Part shown: positions 1-8,761 of the stretch, piece by piece
Layout: each line of letters begins with the position of its first letter
How positions within the stretch are numbered: position 1 is the stretch's first letter
NCBI GenBank assembly: GCA_003220155.1
Contig: QHRO01000028.1
Coordinates: forward strand, 1 to 33,966
DNA from: Verrucomicrobiota bacterium
Lineage (GTDB): Bacteria > Verrucomicrobiota > Verrucomicrobiia > Chthoniobacterales > UBA10450
DNA length: 33,966 nt
Direction of reading: 5' to 3'
Program-made: the position numbers and the translations under genes
The notes under the pieces: generated by a model
Database searches by the model: none
What the model was told of the DNA's origin: nothing
The model's input: the letters and a program-made list of their open reading frames with translations, nothing else

Positions 1-41
1 GTGAACGAGCCCGGCCGCTGTGAATTGTTCCAGTCTGCGCC

Positions 42-3000
42 TTAGAATCTCTTCTTTAGCCCGACGTACCAGAACCGACCTTTGATAGTGGTGAGCGATT
101 CGTCGTAGCCGTTTTCGAAGCTGCCAGCCACAAACGGCGGCTCCGAATCGAGCACGTTCTGTAAACCGGCGCTGACCGTAACACCGTTTAACCATGCGCG
201 CCATCCGCATTCGTTGTACGCAGCAGTGGAAACCGGCATGACGTTTTTCTCTTTCCCGTCCTTCATCCTGACGTTCTTACCGCCGTCTTTGGAATATCCG
301 GCCACCTCCTGCTGGGCGACGGGCGCCGGCAGGTTAAAGGTGTAAGAGGCGATGAGATCGAATGTGGTATAGGTGTCTATCTTGCGCGCCCGATTGGGGA
401 ATATGCCAGTGGCAGGCTGTTGCCGCTTTGGAGCTGGAACTCCGAACAAGCCAGGCACCCCGGCCGACGTTAAATCGAAATTGTCATCATTGTACTGGCC
501 GATGTAGTGCACAATGACGCCAGCATCAAAACCAGCCATCCATGTGTTAGCCGGACCATCGTAGAACAGACTGACATTGAACCGATTCCATGGCAGCGAA
601 CTGGTCAAATTGAATGAGGTCGGCACAAATTGACCATTGATATTAAACGGCTTGTCGCTCGGAAGAGGCTGTAGCCTGGCCCGGGAGAGCCAGGTGCCAT
701 TGATCGTGTAGGTGAAGCGACCGACGTCGGGCCCGCCGAAGTTCGTCAGATCGAAGATATAGATCCCTTCGTAGTCGAGACCTTCGAAGACCGCTCCGGC
801 AAGGTTTGCGCTCGGATCAATGACGAGCAGAGCGGGACCATTCGGATCGTCTGGGGTACCGGCTCCACGGAAAACCAAGGGCCCTTGCTGCTGAACACCT
901 GGGGTCGGGGGATTACTGTCGAGGATGAACTGAGAACCGAGAGCTGTCACGATGTCACGCATATCAATGTGCCACCAGTCGGCGCTCAGGGTCAGACCTT
1001 TGAGCCATTTCGGGCTGTAGACCGCCCCGTATGACCATTCATAGGCGACCTCCGGATGGGTGTGGGGGTTTCCTAGAATGCGTTCCTCTATCTGAGGCTC
1101 GGTCTCAGTCGAAAATGGATCCGAGACCAAGGGGAAGCTTTGCGTGCTCGCCGGTGTAATCTCAGAGAGGGTAGGCGCGTGGAACCCTTCGCTGTAGCTG
1201 GCACGCAGGGTGACGGCGCCGATCAATGCGGGATCAAGCGGCTGCCAACGGACGGAGAATTTCGGCCGCTGCGTGTTGTATTGAGTGCTTGTCGCCGGCT
1301 GAAATGGGAAGGCTCCACCAGGCAGAACGGCCGAGGTGTTCTGGCTGTACCACTCCTCGCGCTCGGCAAGATCGAATTCGAGACTGTAAGCGCCGGGGAA
1401 GTTCCAAGTCGGACTGGTGACGGGAATACGGATCTCCTGGTACATTGCCCAGACATCGCGGTTCACCCGGAAGCCTTGCCCATCGACCGAGCCAATCGAT
1501 TGAAACGTTGTGTTGAGCGGGTCACGAGTGCGCGTAAATCTCGGTGCGTCGTACTCACCGCCCAGAGCAAAGGAAAGAGGTCCGGCCGGAAGATTGAAGA
1601 TGTCGCCGTTAAGAGTGGCATAATACAGCGGCAACTCCACTTCACCCGTGTTCTGCAGGTTGACGTAAACACGTCCCCTGGCCACCTTGCTGTTCCTACT
1701 GAATTGCCCACCGAAGGCGTTAAATGCCGTGGCCGGGTCCGTGTCCAGGAGCGCGTCGCGCAGTCCAGGCTGGCTGACCTCGCCAACGGAGATGTCCGTG
1801 CCCTCATTCCGGGAATAGCGGAAACCCGTTTCCCAGTTCCAAGTCTTGAAGTAGTCGCCAAACTCGCCCATCTGTCCCCTAAGGCCGACATCGAAGAGGC
1901 TGTCGTTGTAAGTGAATTTTTCACTTCGCGGACCAGTGTCATTAATCCCGCGGAAGCGAACACCCGTGGTCATCGCGACCGGAACGCCGTTGACGACCAA
2001 CGTCGTATCGCCAACCGTGAAAGGATTGAACGCGTTCTGGATCGGCACGCTGATGCCATTGGGACTAAAGAACGCATTTGTGCCCGGACTTTTGAATGGG
2101 TCGGGCGTAAATGGCACCGCCGCCAGCGACGCATCAAAATATGACCGGGCATACTTAAAGTCCGCGAAGACGGTCAGGTACTTGTCACACAAATCGCGCG
2201 TGAACGAGGCGTAGTAGGCTTGCCGATCCCCCGGCGGAAGTGCTGGCGTAAAAGCGGCAAAGTTAAACCCATAGTAATTGCCGCCACCATTAAAGCCGGG
2301 AAGAAGGCCTTGACCCGGAGTGGGGTTAAGGGGAAGACCGCTGCCGGCTGGGAAGTCAAAAGGCCTGAGGTAAAATGGCGAAGTGGCTTTGTTTGGAGCT
2401 GAATGCGGTGGCGGCGAGTTCGCGCTGAAGAACAGAGTCGGTAATAGCCGAAAGCCTGTAAAACCTCCAATGCGGCCCGGCTCGTTGCCGCTGCGGTTAT
2501 CGAATCCGCCAAAGGGTACTTGAAAGCCATTAGCGGAAAGGTTGCGGTCCCGGCTAAAGAGACCGTTAAGACGCTCCCAGAAATCGGCAATGACCACAAT
2601 GTCGGTCTTATCATCTCCCGTGCCGGCTTTGATCCATGCCTCCCACTCGCCCATCTCGTTGGACGCTCCCGCGTTAGTGTTTCCGTAAGTGCCCCCAATC
2701 TCCAAACCACGGAATTTGTGGACCAGGAAGAAGTTGGCCACGCCTGAGATAGCGTCCGAGCCATAAATGGCCGAGGCGCCGTCCTTGAGAATGTCGAGGT
2801 GATCAATCATCGGGAAGGGAATCAGGTTGATGTCCACGCCTCCGCTGGTCCCGGCGACGCCAAGTGAACCAGTGGCGACACGCTTTCCATCGACGAGCAC
2901 CAGGGTTTCCTTGGGCAATAAGCCGCGCAGATTCAACTGCACAGTGCCGTCACCGCCATTCCCGATGTTCGTGTTGAGGGTACCGCCCGCCTCCTGCGGT

Positions 3001-3311
3001 ATAATGGTTTGCAGGTCGGTGGAATTGCGGACGCCCAGCTTTGCAATGTCTTCCACGCGGTATGTGTCCACCGGATTTGGCCCGGTTTCTTCCGCAGTCG
3101 GAATGTTCGAACCGGTGACGATAACGCGCTCGGCCGTGGCTTCGGCGGCAGCCGGTGCCGCTGGTGCCGCGAGCTGAGCGAAGGCGTTCCCTACAAAAAG
3201 AAGAGGAAATCCGACGCTGGCAATAAGAGCAAGACGAAGGAATCTCACCTGAGATTGTACATTTTTCACAGTTGGTTTCTCCATGGTTTGGTTAGGTTTG
3301 CGGTTAGGCAT
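42..3311 (-). CDS. TonB-dependent outer-membrane receptor
   Basis: Outer-membrane beta-barrel receptor of about 1,080-1,090 residues that would import a large ligand (metal chelate, glycan or peptide) using TonB energy. The N-terminus has a signal peptide: a basic start, a hydrophobic run, and an AFAQ cleavage site. A plug domain follows, with VTGSNIPTAEE, LNLRG, LVLVDGKRVA, ILKDGASAIYGSDA and GVANF, then a long barrel that ends in a terminal Phe (KKRF), as in outer-membrane proteins. The frame is open from a TTG at 3335, but ATG codons at 3311 and 3284 are better; the one at 3284 gives the most compact signal peptide. Neither has a clear Shine-Dalgarno. No TonB/ExbBD, sigma/anti-sigma pair or uptake partner is adjacent, so the ligand cannot be inferred. 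The family call is firm; the substrate is unknown. Confidence 0.93.
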   Translation of the reverse strand: MPNRKPNQTMEKPTVKNVQSQVRFLRLALIASVGFPLLFVGNAFAQLAAPAAPAAAEATAERVIVTGSNIPTAEETGPNPVDTYRVEDIAKLGVRNSTDLQTIIPQEAGGTLNTNIGNGGDGTVQLNLRGLLPKETLVLVDGKRVATGSLGVAGTSGGVDINLIPFPMIDHLDILKDGASAIYGSDAISGVANFFLVHKFRGLEIGGTYGNTNAGASNEMGEWEAWIKAGTGDDKTDIVVIADFWERLNGLFSRDRNLSANGFQVPFGGFDNRSGNEPGRIGGFTGFRLLPTLFFSANSPPPHSAPNKATSPFYLRPFDFPAGSGLPLNPTPGQGLLPGFNGGGNYYGFNFAAFTPALPPGDRQAYYASFTRDLCDKYLTVFADFKYARSYFDASLAAVPFTPDPFKSPGTNAFFSPNGISVPIQNAFNPFTVGDTTLVVNGVPVAMTTGVRFRGINDTGPRSEKFTYNDSLFDVGLRGQMGEFGDYFKTWNWETGFRYSRNEGTDISVGEVSQPGLRDALLDTDPATAFNAFGGQFSRNSKVARGRVYVNLQNTGEVELPLYYATLNGDIFNLPAGPLSFALGGEYDAPRFTRTRDPLNTTFQSIGSVDGQGFRVNRDVWAMYQEIRIPVTSPTWNFPGAYSLEFDLAEREEWYSQNTSAVLPGGAFPFQPATSTQYNTQRPKFSVRWQPLDPALIGAVTLRASYSEGFHAPTLSEITPASTQSFPLVSDPFSTETEPQIEERILGNPHTHPEVAYEWSYGAVYSPKWLKGLTLSADWWHIDMRDIVTALGSQFILDSNPPTPGVQQQGPLVFRGAGTPDDPNGPALLVIDPSANLAGAVFEGLDYEGIYIFDLTNFGGPDVGRFTYTINGTWLSRARLQPLPSDKPFNINGQFVPTSFNLTSSLPWNRFNVSLFYDGPANTWMAGFDAGVIVHYIGQYNDDNFDLTSAGVPGLFGVPAPKRQQPATGIFPNRARKIDTYTTFDLIASYTFNLPAPVAQQEVAGYSKDGGKNVRMKDGKEKNVMPVSTAAYNECGWRAWLNGVTVSAGLQNVLDSEPPFVAGSFENGYDESLTTIKGRFWYVGLKKRF

Positions 3312-3799
3312 TATCGATATTTGGAAGGCTGACAAGCTTTTTTTTCAACTTTTTGAAAATATTTTTGAACGGGCGATGGCCTTTGATGTCTTAGCTTGGT
3401 TCGAGTGACCGGGTTTTGGAGCAGTTGCCTAGCCAAAAATCAAAAAATCGTCAAATCGTTTTTTTTCCCACCACACCGATGGTCGCTAGCGAGGACAGGC
3501 GTCTCGCATTGGTTAATCCAAGTGGATGGACGATCGACAGTCGATACCCATTGTAAACAAGCGTCGCGCGCCGAAAGGCGCGAATAAGAGTGCGTTCGAC
3601 GTGGGAGCCGCACGCACCTGACGCGCGTGGTGAGTGCTTCTCGAATAAAGTCGAAAAAACAGCCGCGCCAAAATATTCCCAAAATCCAACCGCACAGCGC
3701 GATTTATTTCGCGAGCGCAACAAGACACGATCCGCGCACGAATTCTCACTGCTTCCAGCGAAGGTTGACTTTTATGACAACGGTCGATTGGCCCGCGTC
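3312..3799. other. gene-free stretch between receptor and methyltransferase
   Basis: About 490 bases with no convincing gene. Several short open frames cross it on both strands, but their translations are basic, low in family-like motifs, and overlap one another. It holds an A/T-rich block next to the receptor start (about 3336-3370), a 6-bp hairpin closed by a GAAA tetraloop (3567-3582), and a small palindrome (ATCGAC at 3533-3538 facing GTCGAT at 3540-3545). The hairpin lies downstream of the methyltransferase stop but has no U-tract, so I do not call it a terminator. Confidence 0.5.
3426..3454 (-). promoter_or_regulatory. possible promoter of the TonB receptor
   Basis: Reading the minus strand, TTGACG (3449-3454) lies 17 bases upstream of TAGGCA (3426-3431). 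The -35 matches the sigma-70 consensus at 5 of 6 bases and the -10 at only about half. It would give a leader of roughly 105 bases before the ATG at 3311. This is a weak prediction based on spacing alone. Confidence 0.25.
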
Positions 3800-4498
3800 T
3801 TAGAAGCGCAGTCCTTTGTCGAAAAGGATCCGCTCGCGCTCGACGTGGGCGCCTCGGCTCACGAAAAAATCGCGCAACTCGGGTTTGTAGTACTCGCCGC
3901 CGGACGACGGGTTAAGCCCGAAAAAAAGTTTGCCGCCGGGCCTGAGGTGTTGCTGCAAATCGCGCAGAAGAAAATCCCATTCCGCCGGCCCCCAGAGTCG
4001 TTGCGTCGCTTGATCGATATTAAAACTAACGGAGAAGGCCGTGATCCAATCGAATTTTTGTTCGAGATGGGGTAGCAGCTCGAAGGCTTTAATCGTCCAA
4101 ATGACGCGTTGCACTCCGAAAAGATCGAGCAATTCTGGGTAAAGAGGCACCCGGGCGGTGTCCAAGCCCAGCACGGAATGGCCGAGCGTTTTCAGGATAA
4201 ACAGAAAAAATCCTCCGCCGCAGCCGAGATCGAGCACGTGTTTTGGCCGGGAGCGATGGAGTTTTAAATCTTGGATACGTTCGCGATTCAGGCGCAGCCA
4301 GGGGTCGATATTGGCGTACTTGGCGTATCCTGCGGGTGAGCCGGCGTAGCGCTGCTGGATTTCACGCAACTGTCGTTGATCGATATCTGCCCGCAGCGGC
4401 CCAAGTGGCAGGCGAAAAATGTAGCGTTGTGCCCTGCGCCATCCCCGCCTGTATGCCACCGGCTGGGTCAGTTTCGACAATTTACCTCGAAGCTTCAT
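3800..4498 (-). CDS. class I SAM-dependent methyltransferase
   Basis: A 232-residue Rossmann-fold methyltransferase. Motif I is clear (VLDLGCGGG, about residues 88-96), followed by GLDTARVP at the end of strand 2 and a late LRPGGKLFFGLNP strand-4/5 region. The first 85 residues are basic and may contact membrane or a glycan carrier. The frame could begin at a GTG at 4531, but the ATG at 4498 gives a normal N-terminus. It lies on the same strand as, and downstream of, the glycosyltransferase block, separated by about 230 bases that hold a palindromic repeat, so it may be a separate unit. Methylation of a sugar, lipid or small metabolite fits the fold; the substrate cannot be named. One internal sequence resembles neither a protein nor an rRNA methyltransferase signature. 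Confidence 0.85.
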   Translation of the reverse strand: MKLRGKLSKLTQPVAYRRGWRRAQRYIFRLPLGPLRADIDQRQLREIQQRYAGSPAGYAKYANIDPWLRLNRERIQDLKLHRSRPKHVLDLGCGGGFFLFILKTLGHSVLGLDTARVPLYPELLDLFGVQRVIWTIKAFELLPHLEQKFDWITAFSVSFNIDQATQRLWGPAEWDFLLRDLQQHLRPGGKLFFGLNPSSGGEYYKPELRDFFVSRGAHVERERILFDKGLRF

Positions 4499-4620
4499 TT
4501 CAGAACCTGTGCGAGACGCCAGGACGTCCACCGAGTTAACGCCATTGCTATCCTGGAATTTGTGTCTGCGTGATAACCAATCGCGAAATTCCTCATTCTG
4601 AGTTGTCCTCCCGCAACAAG

Positions 4621-4699
4621 TTTGTCATCCCAAGCGAAGGATCTCTACTCGTTTGAGGAGAATAGTCAGAAATGTCTCGACGGCGCTCGACATGACAAA
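4621..4699. repeat. palindromic repeat, family A, copy 1 (degenerate)
   Basis: Ends are perfectly inverted: TTTGTCAT at 4621-4628 and ATGACAAA at 4692-4699. The left side continues as CCCAAGCGAAGGATCTC and the right as GACGGCGCTCGACATGAC, imperfectly complementary. It belongs with the GTCATCC-GAGCG type repeats at 15341-15423 and 30750-30849. It sits in the gap between the DUF2142-like gene and the methyltransferase gene and interrupts no gene. Confidence 0.7.
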
Positions 4700-4731
4700 G
4701 CTCGAAATGGCACCGTTTGCCATTTGTGAGC

Positions 4732-6246
4732 TTACTGAGCCTTGTTGAAATGAAAGAGATTGTAGTGACTGGAGAATGCGGGCCAACTAAGAATGATTTC
4801 CGAAACGACGATGAAGAGCACGATTCCTCCAAACACCAGTCCCCGCAGCGGCAATCGACGGATTGGAGAAAGCAGAGCATCGATCGTTTGGGCATAAAAC
4901 AAAAAAAAGGGAACAGCAGCAGCAGACAGTAATCTTCCAGATGTAAAGTACGGATGTTCCCGGGAAGGATAAACGCATTCTCCGTAGTCGAATGAAATTG
5001 ATAGAAGGACAGTGGAAACGACCAGAACAGCAAAACTCAACAGGGCCAGCCAAAGATTGCTTCGTTGCCGCAGGTTAATTTGTGTATCGCGTAGAAGAGT
5101 GGCCACAGTGAACCCGATTGCAGCAGTCGAAGAGACCCAGTAGAAGACATCGCTCAGGTGCGAGGCCAGGCGGCGACCATGCCAGAGTAGTTCGCCACGC
5201 CAAAAGCTCGCCACCAACTCTGGCCAGAACTCTTTCAATCCCCGAAAGCTGAAAATCGGATGCGGCAGCCAACGAGTAATCGGCTTATGCGTCCATCCGA
5301 GAAACTCAATCTTTGCGGCTGTAGCAGTTAAATCTCCGAATGTCTGAACGTTCCAAACAAACCAGAGAGCTATCGGCAGCGTGACGGAAAACATCAACAG
5401 ACTCAGCGAGCCAATGATAGCCGGCAGCCTTCTCGTGCGAGCGAGCTGTCGAACCTTGAAGGTCGCCGCTCCGAGGGCAACAGCCAGCAAAGGCACATTT
5501 CCAAATTTCACCAGACAAGTAGCTGCGAGCGCCAGCCCCAGCAAAAGCGCGAGGTATAGCGTTGGCTGCTCAGCCTGCAAAAATTTGATCAAGGCGACAA
5601 AAGCCACTCCGAAACAGAGCGGGGACAGCACATCGCTTTGTATTGAGTAGAAAGCGGTCTGCGGCCAAACAGCCAGCAATAGCGGAACGCTTAGACGCAT
5701 GAATTGCCGATCAGGGAAGACCAATTTTGCGGCAACAAAGCCCACCCAGACGAGAGCCGCGGCGACGAACATGTTCAAAAAGCGAACCCAATACAACAAC
5801 CAGCCGCCCGTAATTCCAGAGACACGGCCAAGATTTAGCCACAAACCGGCGAGAGCGTAATAAAGTGGCGGTTCCCCTGATTCGTGATTTTGATTAGATC
5901 GCCACCAATCCGAGTTCCTCTTTACGACGTCGTCGCGCTGCTCAGCGGGCAACATCCAGTTTGGCGGCGGAAAATCCTTCGTCTCGAACTGCTGCGGAGC
6001 CATGAAGAACTCCGGCGTACCGTACAAAGAGATGTAATATGCGGATTCGGAAGAATACTGACCCAAATCGCGCGGCACGTGACCCCGCGCGTATTTCATC
6101 ACCAAATCTACGTGTGCCTGCTCATCGACGTTGTTGAAAAACGGAAACGCGGCCGAAAATATGAAGACGCGGAGTGCGCCTATCGCGCAAAGCAGCAAGA
6201 TCAACTTTCGCTCATATAGTATTGCAAATCGGAGCGGAGCCTTCAT
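4732..6246 (-). CDS. multi-spanning membrane glycosyltransferase (GT-C type, DUF2142-like)
   Basis: A 504-residue integral membrane protein with roughly ten or more hydrophobic segments. After the first helix it has NNVDEQAH (about residues 38-45), the acidic motif expected in the first external loop of GT-C enzymes, and later an EPPLYYAL segment typical of DUF2142/PMT-like proteins. Such enzymes use polyprenyl-phosphate sugars on the outer face of the inner membrane. Its start overlaps the stop of the upstream GT-C gene by 4 bases (ATGA), so the two are translationally coupled. The C-terminus falls in a last hydrophobic helix followed by a short polar tail. The GT-C fold is a confident inference; donor and acceptor are unknown. 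Confidence 0.82.
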   Translation of the reverse strand: MKAPLRFAILYERKLILLLCAIGALRVFIFSAAFPFFNNVDEQAHVDLVMKYARGHVPRDLGQYSSESAYYISLYGTPEFFMAPQQFETKDFPPPNWMLPAEQRDDVVKRNSDWWRSNQNHESGEPPLYYALAGLWLNLGRVSGITGGWLLYWVRFLNMFVAAALVWVGFVAAKLVFPDRQFMRLSVPLLLAVWPQTAFYSIQSDVLSPLCFGVAFVALIKFLQAEQPTLYLALLLGLALAATCLVKFGNVPLLAVALGAATFKVRQLARTRRLPAIIGSLSLLMFSVTLPIALWFVWNVQTFGDLTATAAKIEFLGWTHKPITRWLPHPIFSFRGLKEFWPELVASFWRGELLWHGRRLASHLSDVFYWVSSTAAIGFTVATLLRDTQINLRQRSNLWLALLSFAVLVVSTVLLSISFDYGECVYPSREHPYFTSGRLLSAAAVPFFLFYAQTIDALLSPIRRLPLRGLVFGGIVLFIVVSEIILSWPAFSSHYNLFHFNKAQ

Positions 6247-7811
6247 CGAGGTTTCGCCTCGATTACCGCAAGCTTCCCGTATTCGCTGATCAAGGGCGCG
6301 GCACCTGTCACTTGCAGAAATCGCTTCTCAAGCGGCTGGCGAAAAGGCGAATCCCTCTCAATTACAATCGCAAAATGCCCCTCAGGGTCCGGTTCCCGCC
6401 AGGGAATTGCCTCCGGATAAACCCGATGTTGAAAACCAAAAATCGTGTCGGAGACAGCGAATGCTTCACTGCATTCGAACAGCAACGGATAAACAAAAGA
6501 AAGAGTGGTCCACACGCCGGTCACCCGGTCTTGGAGCAGATAATTCCTGACGCCTTCGAGGTCGGCACCGGGAATCCGCGTCATGCAATAGTCCTCTCCC
6601 TGATCACAGAGCGTTAACGTTTCGATTTGATTGTGGCGCGCCGTATCGATCGTCAGTGCGCTTCCCGTAATCACGGCAGCGGCGAAGACCCCGGCTCCGC
6701 CCACGCGAACCAGCGCTTTGGAACAAGCGAAACAACGCTCCAGCAGCCGGCCAGTGAGCGCTGCAAAAAAGAAACAACCGGCCAGGAAATAGCCGGGGAC
6801 ACGGAAGGGCGCAGTGACGTATGGAACAAAGCACGCCAACGTTAGCAAAAGCAGGAGGAGGTCCCGTTCTTCGTTACTACGTGCGAAACCGCCACGAATC
6901 GCCACCAGAATTTTGGATGGCGATCGAATGAACGGCCAGACCGCAACGCCTGACGCGAGCAAGGCGATCGTGTAAAATACAAACCCCAGAGCAGGCTTCT
7001 CTGGATAATACCAAAGGACGGTATCGGCTCCAAAGAACTTTGGCATCTCGGTTACGAAAATTTGCGAGAGCTCACCGGAGTGAAAGAAGAGTGCAAGTCC
7101 GCCGCCAGCAGTTTTCCCCAGCACGGCGTTCCAGTTGGCAAAATGATGGGTGAGATTGAATGCAATGGCCGGCGCATAGCCGATGATGAAACCAGCAAGC
7201 GCGACCAGAGCGTTATTGAACGATACGTTTCTACGCATCAAAAGGAGAACCCATAGCACCACGCTAAACGCGATTCCCAACTCCAAACCCCAGATGCTTA
7301 AACCTGAAACAGCGCCGAACAAAAGAAATGGCAACCACCTTCGGTTCGGGGTCGATTGGATCGATAAGAAGAGAATCGTAAGCAGCGGAATGGAAAGGAA
7401 ATACCAGGAATAACCTCTCGTTTGGAAGTGCCACTTGAGAAGTGATGGAGTGAGGGCAAACACAATCGTGGCTAAAACGGCTGTGCGCTCGTCATAAAGC
7501 ATCTGGCACATCCGATAAAATAGAAAAAGGCAGAGCAACGACAGCACGACGATGCAACTCTTCAACGCAATGACACCGACTCCGAAGAATGCGAACGCAA
7601 TCGCGGCCAGATAAGCTTCCCAAGCAGCGCCTGCATTGTAGGGCTGACCGTACATGTAGAAGGGGAAATAGCGCCCTTCCAAAATGTGTTTACCCATCAG
7701 GCCGATGATCGCCTCGTCGCTGTGCACATGAGTTTGCGATGCCAACAGAATCGTAAAGCGCGCTGCCGCGATAATAATAAGCAGCCCAATGAACAATGCG
7801 TGCCGGCGCAT
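6243..7811 (-). CDS. multi-spanning membrane glycosyltransferase (PMT/ArnT-like, GT39 clan)
   Basis: A 522-residue protein with an N-terminal helix, then HVHSDEAIIG (Asp32-Glu33), the acidic first-loop motif of GT-C enzymes. A series of hydrophobic helices follows up to about residue 390 and a soluble C-terminal part to the end. It would take a sugar from a polyprenyl-phosphate donor, which fits the Dpm1-like GT2 encoded just upstream. Its stop overlaps the start of the next GT-C gene by 4 bases. A 177-base gap separates it from the GT2 gene and contains a perfect 14-base palindrome at 7897-7910 with no U-tract. The specific acceptor (lipid, glycan or protein) cannot be read from sequence. 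Confidence 0.82.
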   Translation of the reverse strand: MRRHALFIGLLIIIAAARFTILLASQTHVHSDEAIIGLMGKHILEGRYFPFYMYGQPYNAGAAWEAYLAAIAFAFFGVGVIALKSCIVVLSLLCLFLFYRMCQMLYDERTAVLATIVFALTPSLLKWHFQTRGYSWYFLSIPLLTILFLSIQSTPNRRWLPFLLFGAVSGLSIWGLELGIAFSVVLWVLLLMRRNVSFNNALVALAGFIIGYAPAIAFNLTHHFANWNAVLGKTAGGGLALFFHSGELSQIFVTEMPKFFGADTVLWYYPEKPALGFVFYTIALLASGVAVWPFIRSPSKILVAIRGGFARSNEERDLLLLLLTLACFVPYVTAPFRVPGYFLAGCFFFAALTGRLLERCFACSKALVRVGGAGVFAAAVITGSALTIDTARHNQIETLTLCDQGEDYCMTRIPGADLEGVRNYLLQDRVTGVWTTLSFVYPLLFECSEAFAVSDTIFGFQHRVYPEAIPWREPDPEGHFAIVIERDSPFRQPLEKRFLQVTGAAPLISEYGKLAVIEAKPR

Positions 7812-7988
7812 CAGAGATTGGTTCTCACTTCACCGGCGCGATCATGGCACAGGACCAGAAGATCGACAATCGACACGATCCCCGTTTTACCCGCTGAAGC
7901 CGCGCGGCTTTCTGCATGGCTGCCGTTCGAGCGGCGACTGCTTCGGTTAATCAGAATGTCTTCGCTTTGCTTCGCGCGTTGAACACGT

Positions 7989-8678
7989 TTAGCGTCGGCA
8001 ACTGTACTTTATTATGGCGTGCAGCGCTCGAAAGCCATCGCGCCATCCAATTTTTTTGCCCTCTTCGTAAGTGCGACCATAGTAGGAAATTCCCACTTCG
8101 AAGATCCTACACCCGAGCTTTGCGACCTTCGCGACAATTTCAGGCTCAACGCTAAAGCTATCCTCTTCTATCTGAATCGATTTGATAAGAGGAGCTTTGA
8201 AGGCTTTGTAGCCGGTCTGCATGTCCGTCAGATTAAGGTTAGTGAACATGTTGGAAAGCAGGGTCAAAAACTTGTTGCCGACCATATGCCAGAAAAAAAG
8301 GACGCGATGCGGTCGGCCGCCCATGAACCGTGAGCCGAAAACCACGTCCGCTTTGTCTGACATGAGAGGCTCCAAAAGCGCCGGGTAATCTTCGGGGCTG
8401 TATTCAAGGTCCGCGTCCTGCACGAGAATGATTTCACCTGTCGCGGCCGCAAAACCGCTGCGCAAAGCCGCTCCCTTGCCCCGATTGACTTGATGATAAA
8501 TGATGCGGTCCACCATCTGGGAAACCTTCTCTTCCAGCACAGCCCGCGTCCCGTCTTGCGAGAAATCGTCAACTATAATGATCTCTCTACTGCTGATTGC
8601 CGCTGAGCGAACTGCCTCGACAATTTTTTCGATCGTAGGTTTCTCATTATAACAGGGAATAACGATTGAGACTTTCAT
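7989..8678 (-). CDS. Dpm1-like GT2 glycosyltransferase (polyprenyl-phosphate sugar synthase)
   Basis: A 229-residue cytoplasmic GT-A enzyme. It has the family 2 start VSIVIPCYNE, the nucleotide-binding IIIVDDFSQDGT (Asp37-Asp38), the metal-binding DAD (residues 88-90), and TDMQTGYKAF near 152-160, which is typical of dolichyl/polyprenyl-phosphate mannosyl- or glucosyltransferases. There is no membrane anchor at the C-terminus. The frame is open from 8741, but the ATG at 8678 starts exactly at the conserved fold and is preceded by a GAAAGAG stretch. It lies directly upstream of two GT-C genes, so it probably makes their lipid-linked donor. The family call is strong; the choice of sugar is not visible. 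Confidence 0.92.
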   Translation of the reverse strand: MKVSIVIPCYNEKPTIEKIVEAVRSAAISSREIIIVDDFSQDGTRAVLEEKVSQMVDRIIYHQVNRGKGAALRSGFAAATGEIILVQDADLEYSPEDYPALLEPLMSDKADVVFGSRFMGGRPHRVLFFWHMVGNKFLTLLSNMFTNLNLTDMQTGYKAFKAPLIKSIQIEEDSFSVEPEIVAKVAKLGCRIFEVGISYYGRTYEEGKKIGWRDGFRALHAIIKYSCRR

Positions 8679-8761
8679 CTCTTTCAGCGTGAGTTCAGTC
8701 CCGCGCCGCGCGATTCTCGCTGAGTTGCAATTTCCGCGCAAGAGCAGCTTTCTTCACTGAA

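Noticed and set aside
1140..2144. 334-codon open frame on the plus strand inside the TonB receptor gene
   Set aside because: It is antisense to a clear receptor, and the translation is Arg-rich with no family motif; a shadow of GC-rich codon use.
3590..4075. 161-codon open frame on the plus strand starting in the gap
   Set aside because: Its second half is antisense to the methyltransferase gene and its first half has no recognisable protein features.
4593..5033. 146-codon open frame on the minus strand overlapping the DUF2142-like gene
   Set aside because: It overlaps a better-supported frame on the same strand, and its tail is read from the family A repeat.
7897..7910. Perfect 14-base palindrome between the GT2 and GT-C genes as a terminator
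   Set aside because: No loop and no U-tract on either strand; no evidence that it stops transcription.
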